NCBI GenBank assembly: GCA_028564705.1
Contig: JAPXFQ010002461.1
Location: 1,364,001 to 1,428,000 of the forward strand
Source of the DNA: Apricaphanius iberus
Lineage: Eukaryota; Chordata; Actinopteri; Cyprinodontiformes; Aphaniidae
Reading direction: 5' to 3'
DNA length: 64,000 bases
Within the stretch, counting starts at the first letter, position 1, and every line of letters starts with the position of its first letter. Below, one piece after another: positions 53,271 to 64,000 of this stretch. The notes beneath the pieces are model-generated. The model was given only the letters and a program-made list of their open reading frames with translations. It ran no database searches and was not told the origin of the DNA. The translations under genes and the position numbers were made by a program.

Positions 53271-55310
53271 CTACAAAGCAGCCACACAAGCCATGTAAAT
53301 ATTCAAAAATGCTTCTTATTTGTAAGCAAATTAATGATGGGTCATTGTGCTGTGATTAACTGATAAAAGAGAAACAAACTGTTTTAAGGGCTAAAGTCTA
53401 TCAGGTAAAGGGCAGCATGGAGGCAGTTGCAGAACATATTGTTATATGTTTTCTCCCAATGCTTCAGGACAAGCATTTTCTTTGCTTTAGGTACATGTGT
53501 ATTGATGTGTTACAGCCACCTTTTTAACTTTATTTCTGTTTTCTTTCAGTCTGCATGTCAAAGCTGGCCAGCAAAGACCACCATAGCTTTGCTTTTTGTG
53601 CTTAGGTTTTGTAAGAACTTTGGTTTAGTGCTGTTTATTTTTGTGTTATCTTTGAGCTTGTTTTAGATAACCTCTTTTTTCATTTAGTTAGAAAACTCTT
53701 TAGATTATTTGTTTTGTGCCCCATTTTATTTAAGGCTTCCATTAGCCTGTGTTTTGGGCACTTTTTTGTTTTGTTGAAACCTTAAGTAACTCACTTGTCA
53801 GTTTTCTGTAGCACCATTTTTCTTTCAATTGTTTTGCTCTAGTTCTGATTAAACAATTTTTTTTCCTCCACCTTAGCAACTTTCTGCTGGGTCCTTTTTG
53901 TTACACCCCGTCCCCCTAGCCAGGTGGGATGTAACATGATGGAATGATTGTTTTGTACATTATATTTTCATTTATTTACATCAAGAACTGTTAATTTACA
54001 TTTGCAAACACAGAATATACAAGCAACCATGTTGGTCAATCTAAATGAAAACGCAGACTTCATGTAAAGGGATAAAAAAAACCTGCCGTAAATATCTTAC
54101 TTATTTTAAGCTAAGATGACAAAGCAATAAATAAAGAAAAATAAATCCGAACTAAGGGCACCACTGTGTGATGATCAGACAGGTATCACATGAACTCTGA
54201 CTTTTCATCATATGATGATAAAATGTGTGCTCTAATTAGTTACAAGAACGCTGATAACACTTTATAATGATTTATTGAATTAATCAATAAGTAGGAACAT
54301 AAAAGTGAACACTTGAAACGATTCTAAGTTGTTGTACAAAACTCATTTTAAAGTTATAAAAGTGATAATCTTACTCAGTAAACCCAGTCTTCTCCAATTA
54401 TATCCTGAATTTCCAATGAATCAAAGCAAGCAGGATAGACAACCATATAATTCCTTGGAAACAGACTCAGTTTTTAGGATGATGTTTGTCTTTTATATAC
54501 AATCTGTATTTCAGATTAGAAATGATGTTATAATCTGGGTGAAGTACTGGTGAGCCACAGATATATACAGCTGGGAGTTTAGGTTTATATACTTTGCAGA
54601 AGCAATGCATCTTTACTCAGAAGAGGAAATTAGTTTGAAACTGCAATAACTGTAACACTTCCTTTAGCCTCAGATAAGAAAACACAATCTGGGCACAGAG
54701 CAGGAAATGGTGTCATGAGCAGACAGGCATCACATACTGTGGAGCTTCATTATGTCATATTACAGAAAAAATTATAAGGGAATAGATATCTGACAAGACT
54801 GTGACATTTACATTTATTCAACACAACTACTACATTCAGCTGTGACAGTGCTCCTCTAATATGGGGCAAATTAGGTAAGCATTAATGGATTATTTGCCCC
54901 ATGTATTTAGTTAATGAATATAAGTTTGTAAACAATGATAAAGAGTTAAAAAAATAAAAATAAAAAAAAAACGATAATAATAAGAGCAAATGAAAAGAGA
55001 AAACCTGTTTAAAGTACTAAAAACATTAAGAGTTGCAAAGAAGTGGACACGGAACCACTTACTCACATATCTAAAAAAAATGATTCAGTTTTTGCTCAAC
55101 CACATATTGCAGTGAACCTTATTTCAGTGTAATAAACATTAGCAGCAAGAGGTATGCACCAGTTTCTGGCCACTATAATGTTGCTATGGAGGAGGAAATA
55201 TCATTGTAAACTTAGCAATGCCAGTTGTTCTTTTTTTGTTTTTGTTTTGTTTTCCAGGAAGTGGAGCTAGAAATAATAACAACCCGCTGTTGTTTTTTTG
55301 TTTAGTTTTT

Positions 55311-55490
55311 TTTTACCTCCACCAAGGAGCCTATGTTTTCACCAGGGTTTGCCCAAAAGGTTGTTGGCAGATTTGGATAGAATTTTCAAGAAATGTCCGC
55401 AGTGGGATGGGGATTATCTGAATCACCATCTGGGGGGTTCGACAAGGCTCCCTTGACGGAGGTCTGCGTTCTCCAGTGCTTTTCTACTTG
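55311..55490 (+). repeat. dispersed repeat remnant
   Basis: A block starting ACCTCCACCAAGGAGCCTAT and ending TTGACGGAGGTCTGCG, CTCCAGTGCTTTTCTA. This arrangement recurs widely in fish genomes. No coding content. Confidence 0.4.
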
Positions 55491-56071
55491 ATTAATGATT
55501 TTGACCTGAGTCTTCACATTAAAAATGCAACATCTTTTCTACTTTGTTATATATTTATATGGTGCTGCTCATGCTTTTTGTAATTTAACAGAAAAACTAT
55601 AATCCTCAAAACTTCAACACTTTTCTATATACCAGAATCCAACCTTTATATAATGCACAATTTGGAGGTGTGTACTTTTTGGGTATGATCAATGTCGGCT
55701 GTTTATTTTAGCTACTTGGTTGCAATGAAGGATCAGTGCATGTCATTTTTAAACCAACCCTGTCTGGTGTCTTTATTGGACACAACTAATCTGATTAAAT
55801 GCCTGATCAGAATAAAAATACTTAATGTAAACATGCCATTCAGATTACCCTGACCCAATTAAACTTATTCGGGTCAAAGTTTCATTACGATTGAGATATC
55901 GATATGCCGATAGTTATTCAGATTGCTGCACATGTAAACTCTTATCCCGAATGTGGGTCATTACTGCGCATGTCTGTTACATTAGTGTTGATGTACCTTA
56001 AGTTGCCATTGACAGAAGCAAAATAAAAGCATGGCAGGTGTGAAAGAATACAGAAGAGGTTTATACTGTTT

Positions 56072-56072
<1 letters not shown>

Positions 56073-56131
<59 letters not shown>
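56073..56131. repeat. (ATT)n microsatellite
   Basis: About 19 perfect ATT units. The poly-Asn frame on the - strand over it is an artefact. Confidence 0.97.
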
Positions 56132-56132
<1 letters not shown>

Positions 56133-57597
56133 TGTTTGATTCTGCACATTTCAAAATGATTTATTCCAATCCAGAGCTGGCCCAATGTCTTATGGGGCCC
56201 TAAACAGATTTTGACTCAGGGTTAGGGGGCCTCCTTTCTGTTGAGACCACTACCCACACTACCCACAAAAACAGCATTTCATTCAATATTTGGGCTAATC
56301 TGGGAAAGGAGACGGAGTGTATTTAGCTGATCCTAAAAATCAATCAGAGGTAATTGTTAATATTATCTGAGACAATCTAAAGCTCAAATGAAATAAAAAG
56401 GTTAAACCAAAGTGCCAAATTGTAACTATGATAACATAAAAATCAAACAATGATATATTAATTGATTATTAAAAAGTAATTTAAATTTTTATTTTAATAT
56501 AATTCTATTTTTTTCACAATTAAAAGGTATAGTATATACATTTTTATTAATTTAAATGTCTTTTTTTCATTTTTTAAAATAAAAATAGAATTTTAATAAA
56601 ACATATTAACAAATTAATTAGTTACAAAGGAATCTGCCAAGTTACCACTCAAAAATCTAACTAATTGAATTTTTTGACATAATCCACAGCGAAATGAGAC
56701 GAAATCAAATGGAGTAATATTCACATTTTGATACATTTTAACATCTGTAGTCTCTGTTCAATTTCAGCAAACACAGCTATTGATCTAAAAAAAAAAAAAC
56801 TGCAAACAAACCTTTATAAAAATGCTGATTTTATACTGAGCTTAGATCACAGGCAGACTATTAAGTAAATGGAAAAGTACTTGGAAAAGCACCCCACCCA
56901 GACAGTTATCCAAATCTTCCCCAAAATCTAATAACTTGTGATTGGTCCCATTGTAGACATTTCCTGAAAATTGAGAAAATTAAGCAATATTCAAAAGCAT
57001 TAGCTTGCATTGGATTCAATTTAAAGGAGGGTAAAATGTAGAATTTTAGTTTTAAAAGATTTTTATAAATTATTCATCCTTTTCCATCCATATTACAATT
57101 ATACACAACTTCATGTTTTTCTGTTTCATAAAATGACAATAAATATGCTGAGGTTTGTGGTTCTAAGGTGAAGTAAAAATGCTATGTGAACCCATTTAAT
57201 GATCCAGAAAGAAATAGAGCTTATACAGAAATATGAAAAAGAAAGAGATATTTATATCTGTAAAAAATATCCAAATGACATGATAATGTTTGTGTCATCT
57301 GACGTGGTTCTGATAATTACATATGTTTTTTTCTTTCTTAGAATAATCTACTTTTCACTGAAGTATGGGGGTGTTTGCAGGTTTCAGGATCACAAGCAGA
57401 CAATTGGTTTGGTTTTTAATCTGATAAAAAAACAAAGCTGCAGAAGCTCAGCAGGAAGCTTATAAGATCTTGATTAAGGTCCTCCAGTCACAAATATTAT
57501 TTAGAGAGGGTTACGTGAACTTGAGCAGTTGTCATGCAATAAGAATATCCATCAGCACTTTTACAGAAAAACATGAGCTAAATATCATTCCAAGGTA

Positions 57598-58122
57598 AAA
57601 AGTTTGGACACATCTTCTCATTCAATGAGTTTCCTTTCTTTTCACGACTATTTACATTGTAGATTCACACTGGCATCAAAACTATGAATGAACACATATT
57701 GAATTATGTAGTACTTTTACAAAAAAGTGTGAAATAACCTGGACTCCAAAGTCACAGGACCTGAACCCAATCGAGATGATTTGGGGTGAGCTGAACAACA
57801 GAGTGGAGGCAAAAGGGCCAACAAGTACTAAGCATCTCTGGGAACTCCTTCAAGACTGTTGGAAAACCATTTCAGGTGACTACTTCTGGAAGCTCAAAAG
57901 AATGAAAAGCACTAATCAGAGCAAAGGGTGGCTACTTTGAGGAATTTAAAATATAACACATGTATTCAGTTATTTAACCCTTTATGTTTAAGTGCATACA
58001 GTAATTCCATACATTATGTGTTCATTCATAGTTTTGATGCCCTTAATTGAGAATCTACAATGTAGTCATGAAAAGAAAGGAAACTCTTTGAATGAGCAGG
58101 GGTGTCCAAACTTTTTGTTCTG
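57598..58122 (+). mobile_element. internally deleted Tc1-like element
   Basis: The inverted ends share AAAAGTTTGGACAC, GAGTTTCCTTTCTTTTCA and CATCAAAACTATGAATGAAC, with TA at both flanks (57,596-57,597 and 58,123-58,124). Only the last part of the transposase remains, so the element is about 525 bp and non-autonomous. The left terminus has lost about six bases compared with the right. Confidence 0.85.
57737..57939 (+). pseudogene. Tc1-like transposase C-terminal fragment
   Basis: The + strand reads SQDLNPIEMIWGELNN-like residues. The observed block is SPKSQDLNPIEMIWGELNNR, with the catalytic Glu in IEMIW, followed by LWELLQDCWKTISGDYFWKL and a stop at 57,937-57,939. Both upstream Asp residues lie in the deleted part. 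Confidence 0.85.
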
Positions 58123-58124
58123 TA

Positions 58125-58330
58125 CTGGTGCCTATGTCCAGCTGTCAACTGGTGAGAGACAGGGTGCACCCTGGACAGTTCACCAGTCCATCGCAGGGCA
58201 ATACAGAGACAGATAGGACAAACAGCCAAACACACACACACTCACACCTAAGGGCAATTCAGAGAGACCAATTAACCTAAAAGTCATGTTTTTGGACTCC
58301 GGGAGGAAACCGGAGTACAACAACATGCAC
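58125..58330 (+). repeat. LINE-derived 3' block
   Basis: GGTGCCTATGTCCAGCTGTC, GGTGAGAGACAGGGTGCACC, CACCTAAGGGCAATTCAGAG. The first words match the insertion at 37.77 kb, showing a shared LINE 3' region. It starts directly at the Tc1-like element's right TA. Confidence 0.65.
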
Positions 58331-58872
58331 ATCAATAAATAAGTAATACCTAGACAATTAGAAATATAAACATGACTCACCTTGACCAACACTTTTGCTG
58401 TGGTGAGAATACAAATAATCTCTCTCCAAAAAGACTTCCTGGTTCATGTGATGACAGCAAACCTCAAACTTGGTTCTATTACTGCAAACAGTGTTTCCTC
58501 TAAATTTACACTCGTACTTATTTTATAAAAAAATGTAAATCAGACTCCTCCTGAGAGGACTTTGTGACTGGTCGGTCACAATTAAGTAACAAAGTTTGCT
58601 TGCGCTTTTGCTACCAAGACAATGATGAAAACGTATAAGGATCACACCAGCGGAAATTAGGTAGAAATGAAAATGTCTATTAAACAATAAATGTGTTAAA
58701 AAAATATCAGATAAATAAAAAAAATCTTACCTCCAGAATTTAAACAGCTGAAAGCACTCTGTTTACTGCTTCAAGGGAATGAAAGAAGCAGAAATGAAAC
58801 CTGTGTTCATGATCCTCCACTTTACTGTTCCTTTAAATGGTTTTACTGCTAAAAACATCATGTGTGTCTGTG

Positions 58873-58935
<63 letters not shown>

Positions 58936-60100
58936 ACACACACACACACACTCATGTCTGCCAATTCACCTCCCAGACAGCTTCTTTTTTCATTGAACAT
59001 CTTGAACTAATCTAATTTTACATGTTACAAACATGATTTGTTTAAATAGGTGTTAATTGTCTGTTCTTCATAACAAGTTCAATCAAAAGCAAAGTGTTCT
59101 TTTAGCAGAGTCCATTTTTAAACCATCAAAACAAAATCTTGGCTGTTTTGATGCTTGTTCACTTATTTGCCTCGTTTAACTTCCTGCTGTCTGCATAGAC
59201 ATAAGTTACACAACAGTCATGTTTGAGAAATATAGTTAAATTGAGATAAGGAAAGTAGTAAAAGATTGACTTTACCAGACCTTTTAGGTGAAAATTAGGC
59301 CTCATATGTTTTACCACGTGTCAAATTTTTTACTATATTTTGTAAATAGGACAATGTTTGCCTTTTAGTAACTTATAAAAAAAGGAAAAACAATCCTCAT
59401 ACAGTTATAGAACTGCAAAGATTTTGATGAGGACAGCCCGGCCATTCAAATTTCAACCAGAAGAGTGCAGCAAAGTTAGCTCATCTGTTGTCCCTCCAAT
59501 TTTGTCAAATTAAAAGAAAATCCTAAATGTTGCTCTACAAACCAACACTCTTCAAATATCAATTTCATCATCATCAAAATACTGTCTTTCATTATTCATT
59601 TATCTTTATTTTCTTTTGTATTTTTCTAGTAATGTTGAAACTGTTCAGCTACTTCCCTCTTTGTTGCTTCCTCAGGATATTTGGGTCATTGCAAAATGGG
59701 TTCTTGACCTGACTGTTGCAATAGGTCATGGCAACGTGCAACTTTCAATTTGGGTAGCTTTTTTCTACTAAAAAGTATATTTAGAACAGCTGGTATTCTA
59801 ATTGCTTGATTAACTTTATCTAATCAGGTTTAAATCAGGCATTAAAGTTATCAGGTTGAAAAAATTAAATATGGACCTTCGTTTGCATGATGTTCCACCT
59901 GTTGGATTATTTGTTTGGGTCCCTGGGTGTGAATGTGTGTGTGTCAGCTGGAATTGCAAAGATGCTTCAATGGGGAGCCTAAGTCACACCCTTCTACCTT
60001 CTGTCCATTGGATCCCCTACTGTCAAAAAATAAATAAATGAATATGAGTCAAACGAATGATAAAAGTTATTTTCTGAACTGAAACTTGACATGGATTGAA
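58331..60100. other. no gene recognised
   Basis: AT-rich sequence with a CT/CA microsatellite. Short frames have no signature. Confidence 0.4.
58875..58951. repeat. (CT)n(CA)n microsatellite
   Basis: A CT run interrupted by CTGT units, continuing into a CA run. Confidence 0.96.
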
Positions 60101-60380
60101 GATAGGATCCATCCATATTCTATACCGCTTATCCTCAGGAGGTCATGGGGGGAGGACGAACAATCATGCACTCACACACTCACACCTAAGGGCAATTTAG
60201 AGAGATCAAATAACATAACCGTCATGTTATTGGACTGCGGGGCAAAGCCGGAGTGCCCGGAGAGAACAAACGCATGTACAGGGAGAACATGCAAACTCCA
60301 TGCAGAAAAACCCTGGACCGGGATTTGAACCCACAACCTTCTTGCTGCAAGGCAATAGTGCGGCAATGCGCAGCCCTGAT
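60101..60380 (+). repeat. LINE-derived 3' block
   Basis: GATCCATCCATATTCTATAC, CGCTTATCCTCAGG, then CACACCTAAGGGCAATTTAG, GGGAGAACATGCAAACTCCA and TTCTTGCTGCAAGGCAA. In this orientation it reads from the tail inwards, so the parent LINE is on the - strand. It is the longest of the related tail blocks in the window. Confidence 0.65.
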
Positions 60381-63219
60381 AAAAACATATGATGTCTGCA
60401 AATTTAAAAAAAACAAACATTTTGATGCAGAGAAGGAGCTTATTTTACTGTTAATAAAGTTATTTTAGGTTTTGTGTGAAAACACAATGGACTACAACTG
60501 AAGAAGAAAAATGGCCATGAATTTTCTCCTTCGTCCAGGACAAAGAAACTACTGATTGTTTTCACGAAAGAAGAGCAAAGTGGTGTAGTCCAGGCTGATT
60601 ATCCTGGGTTGTTGATATTCCATGCAGCGACAATGGCGGACCCACAAATGCTGTTAGATGGCTCGGGAGAAGAGAATGTTGGAAAGAAGTAGTCTCCTTT
60701 TATGTACGTCAATATGGCTGCATATTTGCTAGATAAAGTCCAGAAAGCCCTGCGAACAAGGCTGCTACATGACTACAGAGAAGGTGTGTAACGTAAATTG
60801 AATTTTTACCTTGACAATGATGTCCGATGATGTAACGTTACTCTTTTTCCCCCAAGGAAAATCCCTCAGCTACTATCCAACCCAGAGCTCATTAATTCAA
60901 GAATTGCTATATCATCCTACTGCAAGTATTTTCTTTCTTGTTAAATATCTGTGCTATGGCTAGTAGTTAGTACGTAGCTCATTAGCTTCCATTGTGCTTT
61001 TAAACTCTTATAGTTTGTATTTTTGAATGGGATTTTTACTTTTTAGAACCAGTAATAGCCCGGATAAGGCTGTGATGCTCAAGGCAAAAACATTAATCCT
61101 TCAAATCGACGTCCAGCATGCAACGAAGACCAAAGCCTACCATGCTATGTGAAGACTGTATGCTAATCACAGCTACCAAAACTAAAACTGCTACATCTAG
61201 ATGATCAACAAAAATATCAAACAATTAACATGTTTAATCACACATTGATTATCATTTTTATCTACCTTGCACATCCATTCAAATCCTTATTTTCTGTAGG
61301 GAATGTATATAAAATAAACTGCGCTATTCATTGGTGTATTTTGCCTCCGTTTATTGCTTCTCCAACATTCTACGTGGTAACTACCGTGTTCACTACTAAC
61401 CACAACGCAATGAGTATTGGGCATACTTAAAAGGTCCGCCAAAAACAGCCTCTAAGTTGCTTTATTGGCTCCATATTAACAACAGCAAATGCATACACTG
61501 TTTACAGTTGAGTCTGGGCTTTGTTTGCAATACCGATATGGCTTATTGTACTGCAGTACAGCATATGTGTGATTCAGGGCGTAAGGCAAAGAGGACCAGA
61601 AAATAACTTTTCTCGCTCTGTTGACTTTCATTAATTTTCTGTTGGGCCAGGGGACCAATGTGCTGACTGGAAAGGGCACAGACTTAGGCACAGACTTAGG
61701 CTCTCCATAGTGAAAAGAGTAGGAAGTTTGCAGCAAGCTCATTATCAGCAAGGAGCATAGCCTCACCTCAATTCAATTCAAGAATACTTTATTGGTCTCA
61801 GAGGGAAATTAAGTTTTGTTGTAGCTCATTTTTCTAATTAATTACTAATTTAAGCAGCCCTGGGAAGACAAACACCAGGCACCCTTACAGAGGAGCCTAA
61901 CTTCCATTAAAGAGACGGGCGAGCAGTAAGGCAAAGTAGCAGTAGCCTCCAGAGAAGGGGGGTACGCTTGCAGCCCAGCCACTGTAGCCCAGCTGGCACA
62001 CACACGAGCATCTGGCAGTAGAAATGCCCCGCAGTGAAAAGGAAGAGGAGTTGGGGTTTGGCTTGACTTTTAGAAGATAATTAATCCAAACGAAACTGAA
62101 ATGAAGTTTAATGTGTTTTTATCACATGTTAAACTCTATATTGCATTTTGCATGGTTAACAGGAACATTTCAGCTTTTAAAAACATATTGCAAAACAGAA
62201 AATGAGCAAGACAGAAAATGAGCAAGAGGAGTGGCTTCTGATACAACTAACTCATAAACATGCACATGCAATAAAAGATTTAAATATGAAAACAGATAGT
62301 AGAGGCTGTTTCAGAACACTAAATTAACGTGACAACTATAAAGGATTAATATAGCAATACTCCAAACTGAGACAGATATGTAAACAATATATATAGTAAA
62401 GTTATGTTAGATATAATAGAAGTTAAAAGAAAGAAATAAGGGTAAAATGACATAAAACAGTATTCCAGGACAATTCTCATATAGCTTTGGCAGATTTTTA
62501 AAGAACAGTGAAAAATGTCTCAGCAGGGAAGACATGCAGAACATCTTTCAAGCAGTAGAGCGCAGCAAAGTTAGATTTTTTTTTTTTTTGCTCAGGTTTA
62601 ATCTGCTTGCTTCAAATATAAATTAACATCAGATTAATGATTTTTATTAATTGGTCTCAATTATTTTTTATCTTGTTCTGTAATGTGGAAGTTTTTCAGC
62701 TAGTTCCTTCTTTGCTATTGCTTCGTGGCTGTTGGGTCATTTTAAAATGGCCTCATGAACTCTGAATGTTTCAGCAGCTCATGAGAAGAAGTACTGTCAT
62801 GCAAAAATAACTTTTTTGCAAGTTTCAGTTTTGTCACGAACAATATTAGCATTACAATTCACAGGATACGTATCCACATTTTAGAGATAGCAACATATAA
62901 GCTCACTTAAGCTTACTATCATCGATTGGTCTTAAAGCGATCTTTTTCTTTAAAACATTTTGAACTTTTTAGTATTTTTTTTCAATGACTTGGTTTTATT
63001 TTTTGAATCCAGGTTTTTGTTTCTAATAAAGCTGTGTGTATATCTTATAGTTTTATTTTAAGGCCCTTCTGAGTTGTTTTTGAACAGTGCCACAGGTGAT
63101 TAGTGCTTACATTGCTTAACAGCACACATAAAGCCATCACATTATTTATTAAGTTTCAGTTATAAGTATGAAATAATTATTTATTTACATTTTCTGAGCA
63201 TTGTATAATTTCTAGGAAT
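60381..63219. other. no gene recognised
   Basis: AT-rich sequence. A short repeat word (AATACTTTATTGGTCTCAGA, about 61,785-61,804) matches a common teleost LINE 3' segment. The - strand frame at 61,766-61,476 has no known domain. Confidence 0.4.
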
Positions 63220-63231
63220 ATCCTTATCCCT

Positions 63232-63286
63232 CCCCGTGACCCTGAATTGGATAAGCGGTTAAGAAGATGGATGGATGGATGGATGG
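63232..63286 (+). mobile_element. 55-bp LINE 3'-end insertion with 12-bp TSD
   Basis: CCCCGTGACCCTGAATTGG, ATAAGCGGTTAAGAAG and an ATGG run are flanked by a perfect duplication ATCCTTATCCCT (63,220-63,231 and 63,287-63,298). It is the same LINE tail as at 37.7 kb, truncated to almost nothing. Confidence 0.85.
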
Positions 63287-63544
63287 ATCCTTATCCCTGG
63301 ATTTTTTATTGCAACTGTGATCAGGCTTTAATTGTCAATGTGGTTTTTTAAAAATCCTTTCTACTGTCAAGGAAGCGTCATCTAACCCCTGAAGTGGCTG
63401 CAGGTTTTCTTGAAGTTTTTTAATAAGTTTCCTCCTGTACCTACCCCTTAACAGTAGGCTTTAATCTGCTCTTGACCTGCTGGCTCCATGTAAAGTTGTA
63501 AACACTCATTAAAACATCCAATACCATGGAGACACGAAGGTCTT

Positions 63545-64000
63545 AAAAAATTAAAGAGGAGCTGCAGGGTGGCAGAACGGATTTGGAGGAAAAACAAAAT
63601 CACAATAAATCATCAGATATACATAGAAAATCTAAAATTATACAATAACACTATAAGAAATTCCAGAAATGCATACTTCTCCAGAATTATCTCAGAACAT
63701 GAAAATAATCCCATAATTCTGTTTTCCACCATTTACAACATTCTTAATCATACTTCTAATGCATTTTAGAAAACCCCCTCAAACACTCTCTGTGAGAAGT
63801 TTGCAGACCGCTTCAGAGGGAAGGTAGACACCATCAGATGTAATATTTTATCCTCTCAAACTAACATGGTTTTAGACAAATCTGTGGTGGAAGTTGGGAC
63901 CCTTGATAAATTTTTCTTCTCAGTGAGGCCCAATACAAGTGCTTTGGACCCGAATCCCTTCTGGTTTTTTAAGCAATTTTATGGATCTTTTAAAGACGAG
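63545..64000 (+). pseudogene. LINE ORF2 fragment running off the window
   Basis: The + strand reads CRVAERIWRKNKITINHQIY, NAYFSRIISEHENNPIILFS, then after a stop at 63,767-63,769 CEKFADRFRGKVDTIR and KFFFSVRPNTSALDPNPFWF. This is the linker between endonuclease and reverse transcriptase of a CR1/L2/Rex1-group LINE. The usual SCPLDP-like block is SALDPNP here. The polymerase would follow beyond the window edge. The internal stop shows this copy is inactive. Confidence 0.75.

Larger units (their letters stand above)
52739..57597. other. receptor 5' flank, gene-poor
   Basis: No coding exon recognised. It holds the LINE-tail-like block at 53.1 kb, a dispersed repeat at 55.3 kb and an ATT microsatellite, listed separately. 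Any untranslated first exon of the receptor should lie here or further right; a donor-like GGTCAAG/GTGAGTC on the - strand near 58,380 is one candidate. Confidence 0.35.

Noticed and set aside
55942..56154. Open frame with a long Asn run
   Set aside because: Translation of the ATT microsatellite; no start context or splice partners.
58382..58740. Untranslated first exon of the receptor gene
   Set aside because: Two donor-like sites exist on the - strand (near 58,380 and 58,728), but no promoter or acceptor evidence ties them to the receptor. Transcript data are needed.

Overview
The window looks like a euchromatic piece of a teleost fish genome, probably a percomorph. The base composition is AT-rich, the genes have spliced exons with GT-AG introns, microsatellites are abundant, and the mobile elements are those typical of ray-finned fish: RTE/Rex-type and CR1/L2/Rex1-type LINEs, Tc1-like and PIF/Harbinger-like DNA transposons, a Ty3/gypsy element and an LTR element. 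Nothing bacterial or viral dominates it. The species cannot be named from the sequence alone.

Two host genes stand out. The first is an intact 22-exon chitin synthase gene on the + strand (18,285-27,423). It encodes about 1,285 residues with the DGDTDF, GRIHP, EDRW, QRKRW and SWGTRE motifs of animal family-2 chitin synthases, flanked by membrane-segment clusters. Its start codon is overlapped by a minimal AUG-stop uORF. About 2 kb past its stop lies an orphan, diverged copy of the catalytic exon in which the first Asp of DGDTDF has become Tyr. The second gene is a two-exon rhodopsin-like receptor of the C3a/C5a/chemerin/formyl-peptide chemoattractant group on the - strand (52,738-47,378, 346 residues). 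A broken tandem copy of it lies downstream on the same strand (41,125-32,314).

Layout: 0-3 kb is unique DNA with one long imperfect inverted repeat. 3.3-5.5 kb is a decayed LINE (-). 6.1-10.6 kb is a decayed Ty3/gypsy element (-) with a LINE fragment nested in it. 11.7-16.5 kb is an RTE-like LINE (+) into which a Tc1-like element and a Harbinger-like element inserted. 18.2-27.9 kb is the chitin synthase gene. 28-32 kb is repeats plus the orphan exon. 32.3-41.1 kb is the receptor pseudogene, split by a 6,658-bp LTR element with a 4-bp target duplication and no recognisable gag or pol. 42.9-45.2 kb is a CR1-group LINE remnant (-). 47.4-52.7 kb is the receptor gene, with a complete but dead Tc1-like element in its intron. 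52.8-64 kb is gene-poor, with LINE tails, an internally deleted Tc1-like element, microsatellites and the start of another LINE ORF at the right edge.

The two genes share no obvious pathway. The chitin synthase would make extracellular chitin at a membrane (a gut-lining role is known for fish). The receptor would sense a chemoattractant on leukocytes. All functional statements rest on motif recognition by eye; no database search was run.
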